Counted from the stretch's first letter, positions 16,632 to 26,230 are shown. The stretch: 64,000 bases of DNA from Hungatella sp. UBA4396 (GCA_002389905.1 DGRE01000033.1:1-64000); one strand, 5' to 3'. A program made the numbers and translations. The notes: a model not told the origin generated them from the sequence alone.

Positions 16632-17657
16632 CTATTTTTGTGTCACATACCAGCCCTGCTCCTCATCAGAAGGATGAAAGACATAAAACCCATAAGATTT
16701 TCCGGAAATGATTCTTTCTGCATTATCCTCATCCTTTACATAAACAGTTTCGGCCCCATTGCGCACCGCCTGATGGACTACCCGGATCAGAAGCCGCTCA
16801 AAATCTTCCTCCCTGCACCGGTGAATCGTAAGACGGGCTTTTCCTTTTGAAACAATCTCCTCCTGGGAAAGAGTGTAGCTCCATTCCTTGTTTTCTCCCC
16901 TGATTTCCTGTTCCAGTTCTTTTTCGTATTCCAGGCTCATCAAAGTAAGGCCTTTGGCGGCGGCCTTTGGCCCAGCTTCATTCCGGTCCCTGGCATCGAG
17001 GATTTTTTCCACGTGCTCGGGAGGATAAACACCCATTCCCACTTTCATCAAGGTTCCTGCGATGATCCGCACCATGTTATATAAAAATCCGCTTCCCTTG
17101 ATTCGGAGGGTGATTAAATCCCCTGACTTTTCCACGTCCAGGCTGTAAATGGTCCTCACCGTTTCCTCTGCCTGTCCCCTTGCGGTGCAGAAGCTTTTAA
17201 AATCATGCTCTCCCACCAGGTAAGCGGCTCCTTTTTTCATCAGTTCCACATCCAGGGGAAAATAACAAAAATAGCTGTATAATCTCATGGTGGGAACTTC
17301 GATTTTCCGGTTCATTATCCTGTATTCATAAGTTTTTACACAATTTTGTTTTCTGGGATGATAGTCAGAACTTACCTCTTCGGATTGCAGAACCCGGATA
17401 TCCTCCGGCAGCCTCTGGTTTAAGGCAAAGCAGATTTTATCCGCCGGCATCCGGTTTTCTGTATCAAAGACGGCCACATTTCCCTCAGAGTGAACTCCTG
17501 AATCCGTTCTGCTGGCTCCGATGACTGCCACCGGCTCCTTCAGCAAATCGGTCAGGGCCTTATTCAAAACCTCTTCAATGGTGACTCCGTTCTTCTGAAG
17601 CTGCCAGCCGCAGTAATTGGTGCCGTCATAGGCCACAATCATCTTAACCCGTTTCAT
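16632..17657 (-). CDS. truA: tRNA pseudouridine synthase A with C-terminal extension
   Basis: It modifies uridines 38-40 in the tRNA anticodon arm. The catalytic Asp is residue 52 in GASRTDSGVHSEGN, and the substrate segment GSGFLYNMVRIIAGTLM lies near 188-204. The usual family end is near residue 244 (KGLTLMSLEY). This protein continues for about 97 more residues (to 341), a charged start (ELEQEIRGENKEW) followed by an apparent alpha/beta segment ending GYYVFHPS-like (YGFYVFHPSDEEQGW). It lies 23 bases after ecfT, a common Firmicute arrangement. The tail has no function I can name. Confidence 0.93.
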   Translation of the reverse strand: MKRVKMIVAYDGTNYCGWQLQKNGVTIEEVLNKALTDLLKEPVAVIGASRTDSGVHSEGNVAVFDTENRMPADKICFALNQRLPEDIRVLQSEEVSSDYHPRKQNCVKTYEYRIMNRKIEVPTMRLYSYFCYFPLDVELMKKGAAYLVGEHDFKSFCTARGQAEETVRTIYSLDVEKSGDLITLRIKGSGFLYNMVRIIAGTLMKVGMGVYPPEHVEKILDARDRNEAGPKAAAKGLTLMSLEYEKELEQEIRGENKEWSYTLSQEEIVSKGKARLTIHRCREEDFERLLIRVVHQAVRNGAETVYVKDEDNAERIISGKSYGFYVFHPSDEEQGWYVTQK

Positions 17658-17680
17658 ATACTCTCCTTTTTATAGCCTTC

Positions 17681-18481
17681 TCAGGCTTTTATCCGAAGAA
17701 TTGCAATAATTGCCAAATAGACCAGACAGAGTGCGTAAACCGCCCCATCCCGCTTTTCATACCGAAGGGGCTTCATCTTAGTCCTGCCTTCCCCGCCCCG
17801 GTAGCATCTGGCTTCCATAGCCATTGCCAGATCCGTGGCACGGCGGAATGCGGAAATAAACAGAGGAACCAGAAGGGGAATCATGTTCTTTGCCTTCTGA
17901 ATTAAATTTCCTGTTTCAAAATCAGCTCCCCTGGCCATCTGAGCCTTCATGATCTTATCCGTTTCCTCTACCAGAATGGGGATAAAACGAAGGGCAATGG
18001 ACATCATCATAGACAGCTCATGAACGGGAACCTTGATTTTCTTTAAAAATCCAAGGCTTTTTTCCAGTCCGTCAGTCAACTGGTTGGGAGTGGTGGTAAG
18101 AGTCATAATGGAAGAGCCTACCACCAGATAGATCAGCCGGATTCCCATAAAGGCTGCTGTCCGGATTCCTTCTTTCGTTATTTTCAAAAATCCTAACTGG
18201 AATACGGCTTCTCCCGGAGTCAGAAACAGGTTAAAGCTGACGCTGAGTAAAAGCAGAAACACGATGGCCTTTAATCCCTGCACCATAAACCGGAAGGGAA
18301 CAAGGCTCAGCCGGATAGCCCCGGCCAGGAACATGGTGGCTGCCAGATAGGCCCATACGTTGTCCGCAATAAAAAGGGATATGATGTAAATCATAGTCCC
18401 AAACAGCTTTGTCCGGGGGTCCAGCCTGTGAAGGATTGAATCCACCGGATAATATTGTCCTAAAGTAATATCTTTCAGCAT
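17681..18481 (-). CDS. ecfT: ECF transporter transmembrane subunit EcfT
   Basis: EcfT couples the two ATPases to exchangeable vitamin- or metal-binding S components in the membrane. The 266-residue protein has about five to six membrane helices and the two coupling-helix Ala-Arg-Gly type motifs, seen as AQMARGADF and AMEARCYRGG. It lies 50 bases after ecfA2 and 23 before truA. Because the cassette has no S component next to it, it is a group II shared module. Confidence 0.93.
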   Translation of the reverse strand: MLKDITLGQYYPVDSILHRLDPRTKLFGTMIYIISLFIADNVWAYLAATMFLAGAIRLSLVPFRFMVQGLKAIVFLLLLSVSFNLFLTPGEAVFQLGFLKITKEGIRTAAFMGIRLIYLVVGSSIMTLTTTPNQLTDGLEKSLGFLKKIKVPVHELSMMMSIALRFIPILVEETDKIMKAQMARGADFETGNLIQKAKNMIPLLVPLFISAFRRATDLAMAMEARCYRGGEGRTKMKPLRYEKRDGAVYALCLVYLAIIAILRIKA

Positions 18482-18531
18482 AATATCTCCGATCCTGTTT
18501 TTAAGAAGGCCTGTCCTGCCCTAAGGCAAGG

Positions 18532-19386
18532 TTAGCGGCCATCTCTCAGAAGCCTTAGTATCCCATCTCTGGCTTCTTCTATGGTAGTAATGTTGTCATC
18601 AATGGGAACTCCATGTTCCCTCAGGGTATGGACGATGTAAGTAATCTTTGGAGCCGCCAGGCCCATAGCCTCCAGCTCCTTATAATGCTTAAACACTTCC
18701 TTGGGTGCATCGTCAAACACCTTTTCCCCGTGATTCATAACCAGTATCCGGTCCACATATCTGGCAATGTCCTCCATGCTGTGGGAAACCAGAATAATAG
18801 TCATGTTCCGCTCCTTGTGAAGCCGTTCAATCTGGTCCAGAATCTCATCCCGTCCCTTTGGGTCCAGGCCTGCCGTAGGTTCATCCAAGATCAGAACCTC
18901 AGGATTCATGGCCAGGACTCCTGCAATGGCAACCCGGCGCTTCTGTCCGCCGGAAAGCTCAAAGGGAGAACGCTTGTAAAAGCTTTCATCAAGTCCTGTC
19001 ATGGAAAGAGCCTCCCTGGCTCTGGCTTCCACCTCTTCTTTGGATAGTCCCTGATTTTTCGGGCCAAAACACACATCGGAAAATACATCAATTTCAAAAA
19101 GCTGATGCTCCGGGTACTGGAATACAAGACCCACACGGCTTCTCAAAGCCCGAAAATCGTACCTTTCCTCATAAATGTTCTTTCCATTATAATAGATGGC
19201 TCCGCTGGTAGCCTTTAAAAGCCCGTTTAAATGCTGGATCAGAGTGGACTTGCCGGAGCCTGTATGGCCGATCAAGCCTACAAATTCCCCATCTTTGATT
19301 TCTAAATTCACATCCTTTAAGGCATGCTGTTCAAAGGCCGTACCCTGACCGTAAATATAATTCAAGTGTTCTGCTTTAATCGCCAT
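18532..19386 (-). CDS. ecfA2: ECF transporter ATPase EcfA2
   Basis: A 284-residue ABC ATPase energising vitamin uptake together with EcfA1 and EcfT. Walker A is GHTGSGKST (near residue 40), the Q-loop VFQYPEHQLF, the signature LSGGQKRR, and Walker B VLILDEPTAGLDP. Its start overlaps the end of ecfA1 by 11 bases, suggesting translational coupling. The C-terminal helical part is typical of EcfA proteins. Confidence 0.94.
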   Translation of the reverse strand: MAIKAEHLNYIYGQGTAFEQHALKDVNLEIKDGEFVGLIGHTGSGKSTLIQHLNGLLKATSGAIYYNGKNIYEERYDFRALRSRVGLVFQYPEHQLFEIDVFSDVCFGPKNQGLSKEEVEARAREALSMTGLDESFYKRSPFELSGGQKRRVAIAGVLAMNPEVLILDEPTAGLDPKGRDEILDQIERLHKERNMTIILVSHSMEDIARYVDRILVMNHGEKVFDDAPKEVFKHYKELEAMGLAAPKITYIVHTLREHGVPIDDNITTIEEARDGILRLLRDGR

Positions 19387-20281
19387 TCTCTACTCCATTT
19401 CCCAGAGTCACCTTTCCAGGAAAACGCTCTGCAAACATGGGAAGCAGCTTTTCCATCAGTTCCTCTAATGTCAATATGCCGTCAGGCAGGTCCACTCCGT
19501 TTTTCTGAAGCTCATAAGCCAGCTCCGTTACCTGGGGGACATCCAAACGGTAGGATTTTAACTCCTCCACCCTGGAGAATATTTCTCTGGGAGTTCCATC
19601 CATGACTATTTTTCCCTCATCCATGACAATGACCCGGTCCGCATGGATGACTTCTTCCATGTAGTGAGTGATAAGGATTACGGTAATGCCTTCTTTTTTA
19701 TTTAACTCCCGGACAGTCCTCACCACTTCCGCTCTGCCGTTAGGGTCCAGCATGGCCGTAGGCTCGTCCAAAACAATGCACTGAGGCCGCATGGCCATGA
19801 CCCCGGCAATGGCAACCCTCTGTTTTTGGCCTCCGGAAAGCTTGTTGGGGGATTTTAAACGGTAAGCCGCCATTCCCACTCCTTTTAAGCTCTCCTCCAC
19901 CCGTTTCCATATTTCTTCTGTGGGAACACCCAGATTTTCCGGGCCGAATCCTACGTCTTCTTCCACTACATTTCCGATGATCTGATTGTCCGGGTTCTGA
20001 AATACCATTCCCGTTCTCTTTCGCACCTCCCATAAGTTTTCTTCTTTGGAGGTGTCCAGACCCTGAATCCACACGGTTCCATCTGTAGGCAGCAAGATGG
20101 CATCTAAGTGCTTTGCAAAGGTGGACTTGCCGGAACCATTGTGTCCCAAAACAGCCACAAACTTTCCTGCTTCAATATCTACGCTGACTCCGTCAATAGC
20201 CCGCTTTATTTCTTCAATATTTTCTTCTTCGTCTTTCCTGATGTAATCGAATATCAGCTTAGAGGTTTTTATGATTCCCAT
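19376..20281 (-). CDS. ecfA1: ECF transporter ATPase EcfA1
   Basis: A 301-residue ABC ATPase, partner of EcfA2. It has Walker A GHNGSGKST, Q-loop VFQNPDNQIIG, signature LSGGQKQR and Walker B LDEPTAMLDP. The start is the ATG at 20281 (MGIIKTSKLI) behind AGAAAGG; the frame continues ten codons upstream without a better RBS. It is the first gene of ecfA1-ecfA2-ecfT-truA. In most Firmicutes this cassette directly follows rplQ; here it is about 10 kb away. Confidence 0.94.
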   Translation of the reverse strand: MGIIKTSKLIFDYIRKDEEENIEEIKRAIDGVSVDIEAGKFVAVLGHNGSGKSTFAKHLDAILLPTDGTVWIQGLDTSKEENLWEVRKRTGMVFQNPDNQIIGNVVEEDVGFGPENLGVPTEEIWKRVEESLKGVGMAAYRLKSPNKLSGGQKQRVAIAGVMAMRPQCIVLDEPTAMLDPNGRAEVVRTVRELNKKEGITVILITHYMEEVIHADRVIVMDEGKIVMDGTPREIFSRVEELKSYRLDVPQVTELAYELQKNGVDLPDGILTLEELMEKLLPMFAERFPGKVTLGNGVENGD

Positions 20282-20325
20282 AGCATACCTTTCTGTAGTA
20301 GACTCAAACATTTACATGTCACATA

Positions 20326-20354
20326 ATTTTAGTTGAATATTTCATAACAGTCAA
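20326..20354 (-). promoter_or_regulatory. Promoter of ecfA1-ecfA2-ecfT-truA
   Basis: TTGACT (20349-20354), 17-bp spacer, TAAAAT (20326-20331) on the minus strand, ending 44 bases before the ecfA1 ATG. Confidence 0.75.
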
Positions 20355-20383
20355 GCATCGTCACAAATCTTTTATTATTTTCC

Positions 20384-20433
20384 TCATAAAAAACAACCGC
20401 CTGAAGAACATCCTCGTTCTCCAGACGGTTGTT
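20384..20433 (-). terminator. Terminator after the sugar-acid operon
   Basis: Arms 20392-20409 and 20416-20433 form an 18-bp stem (one or two wobble/mismatch positions) with a 6-base loop, followed on the minus strand by a T-run (20386-20391). It ends the unit closing with the IlvD/Edd dehydratase. Confidence 0.9.
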
Positions 20434-20451
20434 TCGGCTTTCTCCCCCAAT

Positions 20452-22254
20452 CTATTCCATATAAGCTCCCTTCATGGGGCTTGTTGCATGCTGGGTGTAA
20501 AGTTTTAAAAGTCCTCTTGTATATTTGCTTTTGAATTCTTTTAAATGCTTCTTTCTTTCCTCCAGAATATCCTCCATCTCTTCCGGAGTCTTCTCTATGC
20601 CTTTTACACCAATGATATTTAATTTGCGGGTCTCAATATCCAGTTCTATGATATCCCCCTCTTCCACCAGTGCAATGGGACCTCCTGCTGCTGCTTCCGG
20701 AGAAACATGTCCCACAATCGGCCCTCTGGAAGCTCCTGAGAACCTTCCATCCGTAATCAATGCAACGCTGGCCGCAAGCTCCGGATCTGAGCAGATGGCT
20801 TCTCCTGTATAGAACATCTCCGGCATTCCGCTTCCCTTGGGTCCTTCATACCGGATAAATACCGCATCTCCCGGTTTGATCCTGCCTTTAAAAATTGCAT
20901 CTATGGCTTCTTCTTCGCTGTCAAAAGGCTTGGCATTCAGCCTTGCCTGAAACATATTTTTCGGACATGCAGTATGCTTGATCACAGCCCCTTCCGGCGC
21001 TAAATTTCCTCTTAAAATAGCAATGCTTCCATCCACTCCGATTGCCTGGCTGAAATCCCGGATGATTTCTGTGCGTTTAATTTCCCGCCCTATCTCTTTT
21101 CCTTTTTCTGACAGAATTTCATCACAATGCTTATAAAATCCGTTCTTTTTTAGTTCTTCCAAATTCTCTCCAAGTGTTTTTCCCGTAACGGTCATAACAT
21201 CCAAATGAAGCATATCTTTAATTTCTTCCATAATGCGGGGAACACCGCCTGCATAATAAAAATACTGGGCGGGCCAGTCTCCTGCCGGTCTTACATTTAA
21301 AAGGTAATGGGCACCTCTATGTAACCGGTCAAAGGTATCCGCATCAATATCAAATCCGAATTCATGGGCAATGGCTGATATATGCATCACCGCATTGGTG
21401 GAACCGGAAATCGCCGCATGTACCATAATGGCATTTTCAAAGCTTTTCATCGTAACAATATCTTTTGCCCTGATATTTTGCTCCACCAGCTTCATAATCT
21501 GAACTCCCGCATCGTAGGAGGCCAGCTTCAATTCAGGAGCTAAAGCCGGCATGACCGCAGTCCCCGGAAGCATCAGTCCCAAAGCTTCTGCCATGACCTG
21601 CATGGTTGCCGCCGTACCCATAAAGGAACAGGCACCGCAGCTAGGGCAGGCATTGTGCTTATAATATGACATTTGTTCATCAGATATTTCCCCCCGTTCA
21701 TGCTTTGCGGAAAACTTTCCGATTTGTTCCAGGGTCAGAAGCTCATTAATAGCACAGCTTTGATCCTCTGCAACATATTCGTCTTTCACAACAGCTGCCT
21801 CCATCACTCCGCCGCTGACAACAATGGCGCTCATATCTTTTAAGCGTCCGATGCTCATAAGCATGGCCGGCATACCTTTATCACAGCTTGCAATAAAAAC
21901 ACCTCCGTCAAACGTGATAGAATTGACCTGAGCTTCCACCAAGTTGGCAATTGCTTCTCTATGGGCCAGGGAGTAATTGATCCCATCATGTCCCTGGGCC
22001 ATTCCGTCACACATATCCGTGGCATAATATCTGGCTGCCTTACCCCCGTTTGCATTTACAGCTTTCACTGCTTCCTCAATGAAATGATCCAGGTGTGTAG
22101 ACCCGGGGTGGCTGTTTCCATAGGTACTTTCTATAATAATCTGGGGCTTTTCAAGATCATGTAATGTCCACCCCATTCCCATTTTCAAAGGATCCATTTC
22201 CGGAGCTATTTTTCTGGTCGCCTGAGTCTTTAATGTATTTATATCAATGCCCAT
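20452..22254 (-). CDS. IlvD/Edd family dehydratase, probable sugar-acid dehydratase
   Basis: A 600-residue member of the dihydroxy-acid/6-phosphogluconate dehydratase family. Cluster cysteines are visible in IASCDKGMPAML and CPSCGACSFMGTAATM, and the C-terminal motif is ITDGRFSGASRGPIVGH. It is longer than the biosynthetic IlvD at 6769-8430 and diverged from it. Its place in an operon with a GntP permease, a GntR regulator, a TIM-barrel isomerase and an oxidoreductase suggests it dehydrates an aldonic or uronic sugar acid rather than a branched-chain precursor. The start is the ATG at 22254 (MGIDINTLK) behind AAAGGA. The substrate is not determined. Confidence 0.85.
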   Translation of the reverse strand: MGIDINTLKTQATRKIAPEMDPLKMGMGWTLHDLEKPQIIIESTYGNSHPGSTHLDHFIEEAVKAVNANGGKAARYYATDMCDGMAQGHDGINYSLAHREAIANLVEAQVNSITFDGGVFIASCDKGMPAMLMSIGRLKDMSAIVVSGGVMEAAVVKDEYVAEDQSCAINELLTLEQIGKFSAKHERGEISDEQMSYYKHNACPSCGACSFMGTAATMQVMAEALGLMLPGTAVMPALAPELKLASYDAGVQIMKLVEQNIRAKDIVTMKSFENAIMVHAAISGSTNAVMHISAIAHEFGFDIDADTFDRLHRGAHYLLNVRPAGDWPAQYFYYAGGVPRIMEEIKDMLHLDVMTVTGKTLGENLEELKKNGFYKHCDEILSEKGKEIGREIKRTEIIRDFSQAIGVDGSIAILRGNLAPEGAVIKHTACPKNMFQARLNAKPFDSEEEAIDAIFKGRIKPGDAVFIRYEGPKGSGMPEMFYTGEAICSDPELAASVALITDGRFSGASRGPIVGHVSPEAAAGGPIALVEEGDIIELDIETRKLNIIGVKGIEKTPEEMEDILEERKKHLKEFKSKYTRGLLKLYTQHATSPMKGAYME

Positions 22255-22279
22255 CACAGATTTTCCTTTCTTATTTCCT

Positions 22280-23014
22280 TTACGTTCTAATATTTTCATC
22301 ATTTGGATTATCTATATCTCTTGCTTCTTTTATTTCTTTAATCTTATCCCTGTTGTGAATAATATGCATCAGCATAGAAGTTTTGGCACTGATGGAATCA
22401 TGGTCCCGGATGGCTTCGGTCACTGCTCTATGGGTTTTTATTGTCTCTATGATCAAGGTCTTGTGTGTTACATTTACAAACAGTAACACAGCCGTATCAA
22501 TAATAGGAATCAATTGTTCTACTACCCGGTTCTTGGAGCATTTCGCAATGAATGTATGAAATTCGATATCCTCGCGGATATACGGCTCATCCTTTAAGAT
22601 TTTTTCTTCCAGCCTGTCACAGAGCTCAGTCAGTATTTTAATGTCTTCTTCCGTAGCATTCAGAGCTGCCTGTGCCGCTATTTCCGGCTCCAGCATTAAC
22701 CTGACATTCACAAAATCCATAGCCAGAGAAATCTTGTCATCAATTCCGCGCACGCCAAGAGGGTCATCGTCAATCGGTATGGGGCTTGCCACATAGGTTC
22801 CTGATCCATGGCGAACCGTCAATACCCCTCTGGCAACCAAAAGCTTAACCGCTTCTCGTAACGTGCTTCTGCCAACACCAAATTTTTCTGCCAGTACAAA
22901 TTCATTTGGAAGCCTTTTTCCCGACTCGATCTGTTCTTTCGCAATGTAATCAATAATTTGTTCTTCAATCTGTTCCGTCAGCAGCTTTTCTTTATAATTT
23001 TCAAACCCATGCAT
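22280..23014 (-). CDS. GntR/FadR family transcriptional regulator
   Basis: A 244-residue regulator. The N-terminal winged helix covers residues about 12-80 (GKRLPNEFVLAEKFGVGRSTL; LTVRHGSGTYV), and the C-terminal all-helical FCD domain (DIEFHTFIAKCSKNRVV with metal/effector His residues) covers about 100-230. FadR-subfamily proteins sense small carboxylic acids such as sugar acids. It lies between the unrecognised membrane protein and the dehydratase gene, and probably controls the operon. A possible site, TGTACGTACA, lies before the first gene at 27343, and a half-site TGTACG lies just upstream at 23050-23055. Confidence 0.88.
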   Translation of the reverse strand: MHGFENYKEKLLTEQIEEQIIDYIAKEQIESGKRLPNEFVLAEKFGVGRSTLREAVKLLVARGVLTVRHGSGTYVASPIPIDDDPLGVRGIDDKISLAMDFVNVRLMLEPEIAAQAALNATEEDIKILTELCDRLEEKILKDEPYIREDIEFHTFIAKCSKNRVVEQLIPIIDTAVLLFVNVTHKTLIIETIKTHRAVTEAIRDHDSISAKTSMLMHIIHNRDKIKEIKEARDIDNPNDENIRT

Positions 23015-23104
23015 ATTAGACTCCTATCAATGATATGAAACGTTGATGATGTACGATTGATTCATTATGCATAAGTTTGTTTTACAAGGATATTAATTAT
23101 TTTT

Positions 23105-23872
23105 CTACGTAATTTTTTTAACCATATAGTGTTGATTCCCGTTTTCTTTAATATAATCCTTTATTTTCTTTTGCTTTTCCTGATAACCGTCTGCTTTATA
23201 CAATTCCAGCAAACATCCACTTACATTAAGCTTATGCAGAATTGATTTAGAGCGAATGAAATCATTCTCAAGTACATCACAGTACTTCTTGCTACCCTTT
23301 ATGGTTTCCAGACAAGCCTGCTGGTATGCTAACGTTTTCTGCAGTCTCACCTTTTTACCCTTATCTTTTTCAAAGCTGACTGCCTGCTTTAAATCTGATA
23401 TGGCAATACCTGCCTGCTCTGTTTCTCTATTTTGAATCATAGCCGAAATAATATTTGAAGTAAATTCCTTGTCTGCCCCAAGCATTTCTGCAAGGGGCAT
23501 ATAATCCATTAAAACCTTTTTTGCTTTATTAAAGTCACCGGCCGCAATATATCCATTTGATAAATGCTGTATTAATAAACATCTCTCTTTCTTTGAAAGT
23601 CTTGCCTTCATCATGCTTTCCAGTTCCGCAATAAACTTCTCCACCTCCATGTTCTGATAGAGAAGGAGCAAGCTCTCCTGAAAGATTTTATACCCCATTA
23701 ACCGCCCGATATACAAAGCCAGATACATGGATATTACAGGAACCAGGACATTGGCAATCAATATGTTGGAGTCATTTTTAAAGAGCAAAGGCAAAATCAT
23801 ATAGCCAATGACCATCAATATAATGCTCCATATAATAAAAACCTTTCTGCTTTTCTTAAAATAAAAAATCAA
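23105..23872 (-). CDS. Unrecognised membrane-anchored helical-repeat protein
   Basis: A 255-residue protein I do not recognise. Two hydrophobic helices lie near residues 10-30 and 38-58 (VFIIWSIILMVIGYMIL; NVLVPVISMYLALYIG). The rest is helical, with spacing like tetratricopeptide-type pairs (LSNGYIAAGDFNKAKKVL; LAYQQACLETIKG), and is predicted to face the cytoplasm. It starts 24 bases after gntP, so it is part of the sugar-acid operon, a place where such a protein is not expected. It could be a scaffold or a regulator of the transporter; neither can be shown from sequence. Confidence 0.6.
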   Translation of the reverse strand: MIFYFKKSRKVFIIWSIILMVIGYMILPLLFKNDSNILIANVLVPVISMYLALYIGRLMGYKIFQESLLLLYQNMEVEKFIAELESMMKARLSKKERCLLIQHLSNGYIAAGDFNKAKKVLMDYMPLAEMLGADKEFTSNIISAMIQNRETEQAGIAISDLKQAVSFEKDKGKKVRLQKTLAYQQACLETIKGSKKYCDVLENDFIRSKSILHKLNVSGCLLELYKADGYQEKQKKIKDYIKENGNQHYMVKKIT

Positions 23873-23896
23873 ATGACTTCTCCTATTTGCTTTTCA

Positions 23897-25330
23897 TTAA
23901 ATAAGTCCTGTAAACGAAATAAGCACCAGACACGCAAAGGCCAATATACCGCCGATCGCATTCGTTGTTGTAAAATATTTAAGTCCCTGCTTTGTATCAA
24001 AACCATAAAGAGAGGTAAAAATCCAGAACCCGCTGTTGTTTACATGCCAGCCTACCATGGAGCCTGCACCAATTGCCAAGGTAGCCACAACAGGACTGAT
24101 CGCCAGGATAGGTAAAAGTTCAACCATCAATGCCGCCGCTGTCATAGAAGCAGTTGTCATGGAACCGCAAACTGTCATTAAAATTGCTGCCAGTAAAAAT
24201 GGAATTAAAATAGCCGGGAAATTAGTTTCAGCAATGGATTTTCCAATGACGGAAATCGCTTCATTTTCTCTTAAGATTCCTCCCATGGCACCGCCCATAG
24301 CTGTGATCAGCAGGGCTCCGATGGCAATTTTCAAAGCTCTTCCAACCCAGTTTCCAAAAACAATTTCAGACCATGAGCTTTTTTCTGTTAACTCAGCTTC
24401 TCCTGATGCAAGATTTGCTTTTGCCACAACCTTGCTCTTTCTTCCGAACACCAAGACGCCAAGACAAAGAATACCGCAGAACAAAGCTAAAATGGTATCT
24501 CCAAAGATATTATAAAATGCATAGGCCGCACTGTCTTTTTCTGCAAACACCTTACCGATAGAGCCAACCGCTATCATAACAGCCGGTAAAAGAAGGGGTA
24601 AAAAGGAAGCAAATGCACCGGGACAATTTTCTTCTTTGATTAAAAGTGTATCTACGGATTCATTTTCGTCAACTGCTTCGATTCCTTCTGTATAATCAGT
24701 CAATGGCTCAATGTGTTCACCCTTTGCATAAATGGGGGAAAGAATGATATAGCTTACTGCAAAGGAAAATACACTGCACACAAGACCCCATAAAATTACA
24801 GTACCTATATCCGCGCCTAATGTTATGGAAACTGCCAATACACCGGGCGTGGGAGGAACCAGACCATGGGTTAAGGTCAATCCAAGATTAACAAATGGAG
24901 CTACCTGCTGCATGCCCATTTTTTTACGTTTTGCTAAAACTGCAGAAATCGGAGCATTTAAAATAATGGCAATATCTCCAAAAACCGGAATACTCATAAT
25001 AAAGCCGGTCAGGGCCGGCGCTAATTCAAGCCTCTTTCCTCTAAACAGCTTAATGAAGAAATTAACAATACTGGAAGCTGCTCCTGTATCAGAAATTCCT
25101 GACGCAAGGATCGCTCCAAATATGATCATAATACCGATATTTCCCAAGGTAGAACCAAAATAATTCTTAATGGCAGCAAAGGTATCTGTAATTGATACGC
25201 CTGAAGCTAATCCGATGAACGTTGCTGTAAGAAACAAGGTTATAACCGGATGCATCTTAAGCTTTAAAGTCAGAACTGTAAGTATAATAATTGCTGATAC
25301 CAACATAATAATAAACATCATAGGTGTCAT
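23897..25330 (-). CDS. GntP family sugar-acid:H+ symporter
   Basis: A 477-residue permease with about 12-14 membrane helices. It matches the gluconate transporter family, with segments such as VTLFLTATFIGLASG, PVFGDIAIILNAP, and GSMVGWHVNNSGFWIF near the C-terminus. A loop of about 40 residues near residue 210 is acidic (GIEAVDENESVDTLL). It lies 15 bases after the isomerase gene. Members carry gluconate, ketogluconate, fructuronate or similar acids; the exact substrate is unknown. Confidence 0.9.
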   Translation of the reverse strand: MTPMMFIIMLVSAIIILTVLTLKLKMHPVITLFLTATFIGLASGVSITDTFAAIKNYFGSTLGNIGIMIIFGAILASGISDTGAASSIVNFFIKLFRGKRLELAPALTGFIMSIPVFGDIAIILNAPISAVLAKRKKMGMQQVAPFVNLGLTLTHGLVPPTPGVLAVSITLGADIGTVILWGLVCSVFSFAVSYIILSPIYAKGEHIEPLTDYTEGIEAVDENESVDTLLIKEENCPGAFASFLPLLLPAVMIAVGSIGKVFAEKDSAAYAFYNIFGDTILALFCGILCLGVLVFGRKSKVVAKANLASGEAELTEKSSWSEIVFGNWVGRALKIAIGALLITAMGGAMGGILRENEAISVIGKSIAETNFPAILIPFLLAAILMTVCGSMTTASMTAAALMVELLPILAISPVVATLAIGAGSMVGWHVNNSGFWIFTSLYGFDTKQGLKYFTTTNAIGGILAFACLVLISFTGLI

Positions 25331-25345
25331 GTTATGTTTTCCCTT

Positions 25346-26218
25346 CTAAATACATTTATTTTCTAATAACTTTTTCTCAAGAGTTTGAAATGCCTCATGT
25401 ATGACCTGTTGGGGAGCCTGTTTCCAATAATCCGGATTAAAGGTTTCTACTGATACCATCCCCTGATAACCTGTCTTTTTCAGATTTCCCAAAAAGTTGT
25501 CAATGTCCACCACTCCTCTGTCACAAAAGCATCTTTTATCCTGTCCCATTTCTTCATCAGGAACCTCCAGACCGCTTATCAAATGGACTGCAAAAATTTT
25601 ATCCGGCTCTACTGCCTGCAGTTGGCTGAAATCATTTAATCTTCCATTGAGATAAATGTTGTAGGAGTCAAATACAAAACCTACATTTTTTCTGTTTACA
25701 GCTCTGATAATCCTGTCCGCTTCTGAAATGCTTCTTACGCTGCTTCTGTTAAAGCCAACCAGCTCAAAACATAAATTAATGTCATAGTATTCTGCAATGT
25801 CACTTAATTTACTCAGAATCCTTACGCAGTCTGCAAAGGTCTTTTCCTTATCTCCTATAAACGGGCCGCCAAGGGGATCTCTCTGCAGAGGAGGAACAAT
25901 AATAAAATAATGGCTGCCGATTGCTTTGCTTACCTCACATCCAAATAAGAATTCATTCATCAGCTCCCTCTGTTTTTCTGCATCATCTGAATCACTCAGG
26001 AACTCAGGATAAAGATATAAAGCATTCATGGCATGAGGCTTTAGTCTGCTGGTTTTGAAAAATTTGGCCAATTCCCCTACCGTATGTTCACGCAAATATT
26101 CCTCAAGCATGTCCAACCGTATTTCAATATAGTCAAAGCCTGCCTTTTCACATAATTCCAAATCTGTCAAAAGATCGGAACAGCCTTTTGCAGTGGCTTC
26201 ATTATAAGACAATTTCAT
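25346..26218 (-). CDS. Sugar phosphate isomerase/epimerase family protein
   Basis: A 290-residue TIM-barrel protein of the xylose isomerase-like (AP endonuclease 2) superfamily. Metal-ligand regions are visible: Glu in GFDYIEIRLDML (near residue 30), Glu in NLCFELVGFNRS (near 150), Asp/His in FVFDSYNIYLNG and FAVHLISGLE, and Glu in MVSVETFNPDYW. Relatives include IolE, IolI and keto-sugar epimerases. It lies 12 bases after the Gfo/Idh gene. It probably isomerises the product of the oxidoreductase, but the order of reactions is inferred. Confidence 0.85.
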   Translation of the reverse strand: MKLSYNEATAKGCSDLLTDLELCEKAGFDYIEIRLDMLEEYLREHTVGELAKFFKTSRLKPHAMNALYLYPEFLSDSDDAEKQRELMNEFLFGCEVSKAIGSHYFIIVPPLQRDPLGGPFIGDKEKTFADCVRILSKLSDIAEYYDINLCFELVGFNRSSVRSISEADRIIRAVNRKNVGFVFDSYNIYLNGRLNDFSQLQAVEPDKIFAVHLISGLEVPDEEMGQDKRCFCDRGVVDIDNFLGNLKKTGYQGMVSVETFNPDYWKQAPQQVIHEAFQTLEKKLLENKCI

Positions 26219-26230
26219 TTGTCTGACTCC

